Source: JAPKZH01 sp964537875
GTDB taxonomy: Bacteria > Acidobacteriota > Aminicenantia > Aminicenantales > UBA4085
NCBI GenBank assembly: GCA_964537875.1
Contig: CAZIDN010000003.1
Location: 1 to 64,000, forward strand
Reading direction: 5' to 3'
Length of the DNA: 64,000 bases
Positions 62,031 through 64,000 of this stretch are shown piece by piece; within the stretch, counting starts at the first letter, position 1; each line of letters starts with the position of its first letter. The notes below the pieces were generated by a model. That model was given only the letters and a program-made list of their open reading frames with translations, made no database searches and was not told the DNA's origin. The translations under genes were made by a program, and so were the position numbers.

Positions 62031-62722
62031 TGATCTGGTTTCAGAATGTCTCGTTTTCCTATCAAAAGGGCGAACCGATATTCAAGGACCTCAACCTCGA
62101 GCTCGGCCCCGGCCTGACCATGATCCTCGGCCTGAACGGATGCGGGAAAAGCACGCTCCTCAAAATGGCCGCCGGAGTGGAACATCCGGATTCCGGTGGG
62201 ATTTTTATCGACGGCCATGAGATATGGAGGGAAGAGATCGCGGCCCGGCGCAGCCTGGCTTTTCTACCTGAACAGCCGGACCTAACGCCTTATGCGACGA
62301 TCCAGGAAATCCTCAGGTTGGTCTGCCGCTTGAGACATGAATCGCTGGAAGCTGCAAATCAAGCGCTGGAGGTTTTTGGCTTGGCGGCCGTCGCCAATCG
62401 CTCGGTACGCGAGCTCTCTTTGGGGCAGAGGCGCCGGGCGACATTCGCCGCAGCGTTTATCGGAAGCCCCAAGCATATCCTCCTAGACGAGCCGTTGGAA
62501 GCCATGGATAGACAGATCCAGGGAGAAATTTTGGGCTGGGTTCAAGCCCGAGTCCGGGCCGGGGCGACAGTCGCCGTCGTCTCTCATGCCATCGAGCAAT
62601 TCTTCGACCTTGCGACTCAAACGGTCGGATTAAAGGACGGCAAAGCCGCAGTTTTTTCTGCGCTTCCCGAGAATCACGAAGAAAAGATGAATCTGCTTGA
62701 ACGCCTGGCCCGGGGGGGATAG
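62030..62722 (+). CDS. ABC transporter ATP-binding protein
   Basis: 230 residues from ATG 62030 (GGAG eight bases upstream); ATG 62018 is an alternative four residues longer. Walker A GLNGCGKST, Q-loop LAFLPEQPDLTPYA, signature LSLGQRRRA (here LSLGQ rather than LSGGQ), Walker B ILLDEPLEAMD and the H-loop VVSHAIE are all present. It powers the permease-like protein of the preceding gene. Context does not show what is moved. Confidence 0.92.
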   Translation: MIWFQNVSFSYQKGEPIFKDLNLELGPGLTMILGLNGCGKSTLLKMAAGVEHPDSGGIFIDGHEIWREEIAARRSLAFLPEQPDLTPYATIQEILRLVCRLRHESLEAANQALEVFGLAAVANRSVRELSLGQRRRATFAAAFIGSPKHILLDEPLEAMDRQIQGEILGWVQARVRAGATVAVVSHAIEQFFDLATQTVGLKDGKAAVFSALPENHEEKMNLLERLARGG

Positions 62723-62883
62723 AATATTATTTATCCGGCTGCTCCGTTCAAATCCAGGTGGCTAAGCGAGACGAAGCAAGGGCAAAAGAGCTCTTAGAGG
62801 ACTTGGGATAGGGCCTCCCAGCGATTGCCTGAAGATGGGTTTTGTGTTAAAATCTTTTCGATTCTTTTCCGAAGGAGAACACC

Positions 62884-63636
62884 ATGTCCGGTCATTCCAA
62901 ATGGCATTCTATTAAGCATAAAAAGGCCGCGGCGGACTCCAAGCGCGGCAAGATTTTCACCAAGATCATCCGTGAGATCGCCGTGGCCGCGCGCGCCGGC
63001 GGCGGCGACGCCGATATCAATCCCCGCCTGAGGAAGGCCGTTCAGGACGCCCGGGCGGTCAACATGCCGGCCGATAATATCAAACGGGCCATCATGAAGG
63101 GCATGGGCCAGCTCGAAGGCTCGACCTACGAAGAAATCATCTACGAAGGCTATGGGCCGGGCGGCGTCGCCCTTTTCGTCACAGCCCTTTCCGACAATAA
63201 GAATCGGACGGTCTCCGAGATCCGGCACATCTTCGCCAAGAACGGCGGACGGATCGGCGAATCCGGGTGCGTCTCCTACCGCTTCAAACGGCAGGGCTAC
63301 ATCGATATCGAACAGGCCAAGGCCACGGAGGAACAGCTCATGGATATCGCCCTCAACGCCGGCGCCGAGGACATCCGGGAAGACGGGAGCAACTGGGAAA
63401 TTACCATGTCCCCGGAAAAATATGAGACCGTCCTCGAAGCCGTGAATGCGGCCAAAATCGAGATCGCCGCCTCCAACGTCGGCTACATTCCGCAGGACTA
63501 CGTCCACCTCGAGGGCAAGCAGGCCCAACAAACCCTGAAGCTCGTCGAGGAGCTCGAAGACCACGACGACGTCCAAAGCGTCTCGGCCAACTTCGACATC
63601 GACGAAGAGGAAATTGCCAAGTATGGGGCCGACTAA
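62884..63636 (+). CDS. yebC: YebC/PmpR-family regulator
   Basis: 250 residues starting SGHSKWHSIKHKKAAADSKRGKIFTKIIREIAVAAR, the invariant start of the YebC/TACO1 family. AAGGAG lies upstream of the ATG. Family members bind DNA as regulators or, in the TACO1-like branch, assist ribosomes at proline-rich stretches. ruvC follows after 11 bases, a very common arrangement in bacteria. Normal length. Confidence 0.97.
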   Translation: MSGHSKWHSIKHKKAAADSKRGKIFTKIIREIAVAARAGGGDADINPRLRKAVQDARAVNMPADNIKRAIMKGMGQLEGSTYEEIIYEGYGPGGVALFVTALSDNKNRTVSEIRHIFAKNGGRIGESGCVSYRFKRQGYIDIEQAKATEEQLMDIALNAGAEDIREDGSNWEITMSPEKYETVLEAVNAAKIEIAASNVGYIPQDYVHLEGKQAQQTLKLVEELEDHDDVQSVSANFDIDEEEIAKYGAD

Positions 63637-63647
63637 AGCCGGTATCG

Positions 63648-64000
63648 ATGCGGGTACTCGGGCTTGACCCCAGCAGCCAATCCACGGGGTTCGGCATCAT
63701 CGAATTTTCCAACGATTTATACAGGGTTCTCGAATACGGCACGATCAAGCCGCAGCGGCGCCTGCTATTCCACGAAAAGCTCAACACGATCAAGCTGGCT
63801 GTCGAGAGGCTCATCGATCGCCACCATCCTGAAGAGGTCGCCATCGAAAACCCGTTCTATGCCCAGAACATCAAGACGGCGATCACCTTGGGCCAGGTGC
63901 GAGGGGCGGTTTTGGTGGCCATCGCCGGCCGGGGAGTCGCCCTTTTTGAGTATTCGCCGCTGGAGATCAAGAAGGCCGTGACCGGATACGGCCAAGCCGA
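63648..64000 (+). CDS. ruvC: Holliday junction resolvase RuvC, N-terminal part
   Basis: The frame starts at ATG 63648 (MRVLGLDPSSQSTGFGII, with the first catalytic Asp) and runs past the window end. AIENPFYAQNIKTAITLGQVRGA carries the second acidic residue. About 117 residues are visible of the usual ~170. RuvC cuts four-way junctions together with RuvAB. The yebC-ruvC order suggests ruvA and ruvB lie beyond the edge. Confidence 0.95.
   Translation, partial: MRVLGLDPSSQSTGFGIIEFSNDLYRVLEYGTIKPQRRLLFHEKLNTIKLAVERLIDRHHPEEVAIENPFYAQNIKTAITLGQVRGAVLVAIAGRGVALFEYSPLEIKKAVTGYGQA

Overview
This window most likely comes from an anaerobic, non-photosynthetic bacterium of the Acidobacteriota-like world; candidate phylum Aminicenantota (OP8) fits the gene content best. 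That placement is inference from the mix of genes (a bifurcation-type Hdr-Mvh hydrogenase, indolepyruvate oxidoreductase with an ADP-forming acyl-CoA synthetase, DUF362 and DUF6599 proteins, many multihaem cytochromes, TTG/GTG starts). No rRNA or tRNA gene was found to settle it.

Left part (1-14.5 kb, mostly minus strand): a partial secreted protein, an MNT-HEPN pair, then an operon that looks like an outer-membrane porin-cytochrome conduit: a single-receiver response regulator, a decahaem MtrA-type cytochrome, an MtrB/PioB-type beta-barrel and a second decahaem cytochrome. It ends at a strong terminator, and a good sigma-54 promoter lies just upstream. FmdB-like, DUF362 and DUF6599 genes follow, then a fermentation module: fused ADP-forming acyl-CoA synthetase, iorB and iorA.

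Middle part (14.7-29.4 kb, plus strand): an Rrf2 regulator, a sensor kinase with a c-type haem motif in its periplasmic domain, its sigma-54 response regulator, the ResB/CcsA cytochrome c assembly pair, and a respiratory cluster. The cluster holds an 18-haem NapC-like protein, a Rieske protein, cytochrome b, 9-haem, 4-haem and two 11-haem cytochromes, and a b561-like cytochrome. With the conduit, the window encodes about 73 c-type haem sites, enough for a quinol-to-outside electron path.

Hydrogenase part (30-49 kb): hdrC, hdrB, the N-terminal half of hdrA, a sensory/maturation-like set (DRTGG-ATPase, [FeFe]-hydrogenase-like protein, DRTGG, PHP, ATPase), NuoE/NuoF-like NAD modules, a NuoG-type domain fused to the missing C-terminal half of hdrA, and mvhDGA. 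It reads as one NAD-linked, H2-linked flavin-bifurcating complex in which HdrA has been cut in two and shared with the NAD module. Two-component genes (one NtrC-like regulator with damaged sigma-54 motifs) and the hydrogenase maturation protease close the block.

Right part (49-64 kb): a CBS protein; thiM-thiE under a TPP riboswitch with terminator; a copper module (YHS protein, a 30-residue membrane peptide, copA, csoR with its operator inside the promoter); a large secreted beta-helix/PKD protein; a YeiH-type transporter; mnmA; an ABC-type exporter pair; yebC and the start of ruvC. Intergenic regions carry a modular hairpin-rich repeat with 12-bp terminal inverted repeats (near 14.5, 29.4, 49.8 and 52.6 kb), apparently missing from a site at 58.4 kb that keeps only the flanks.
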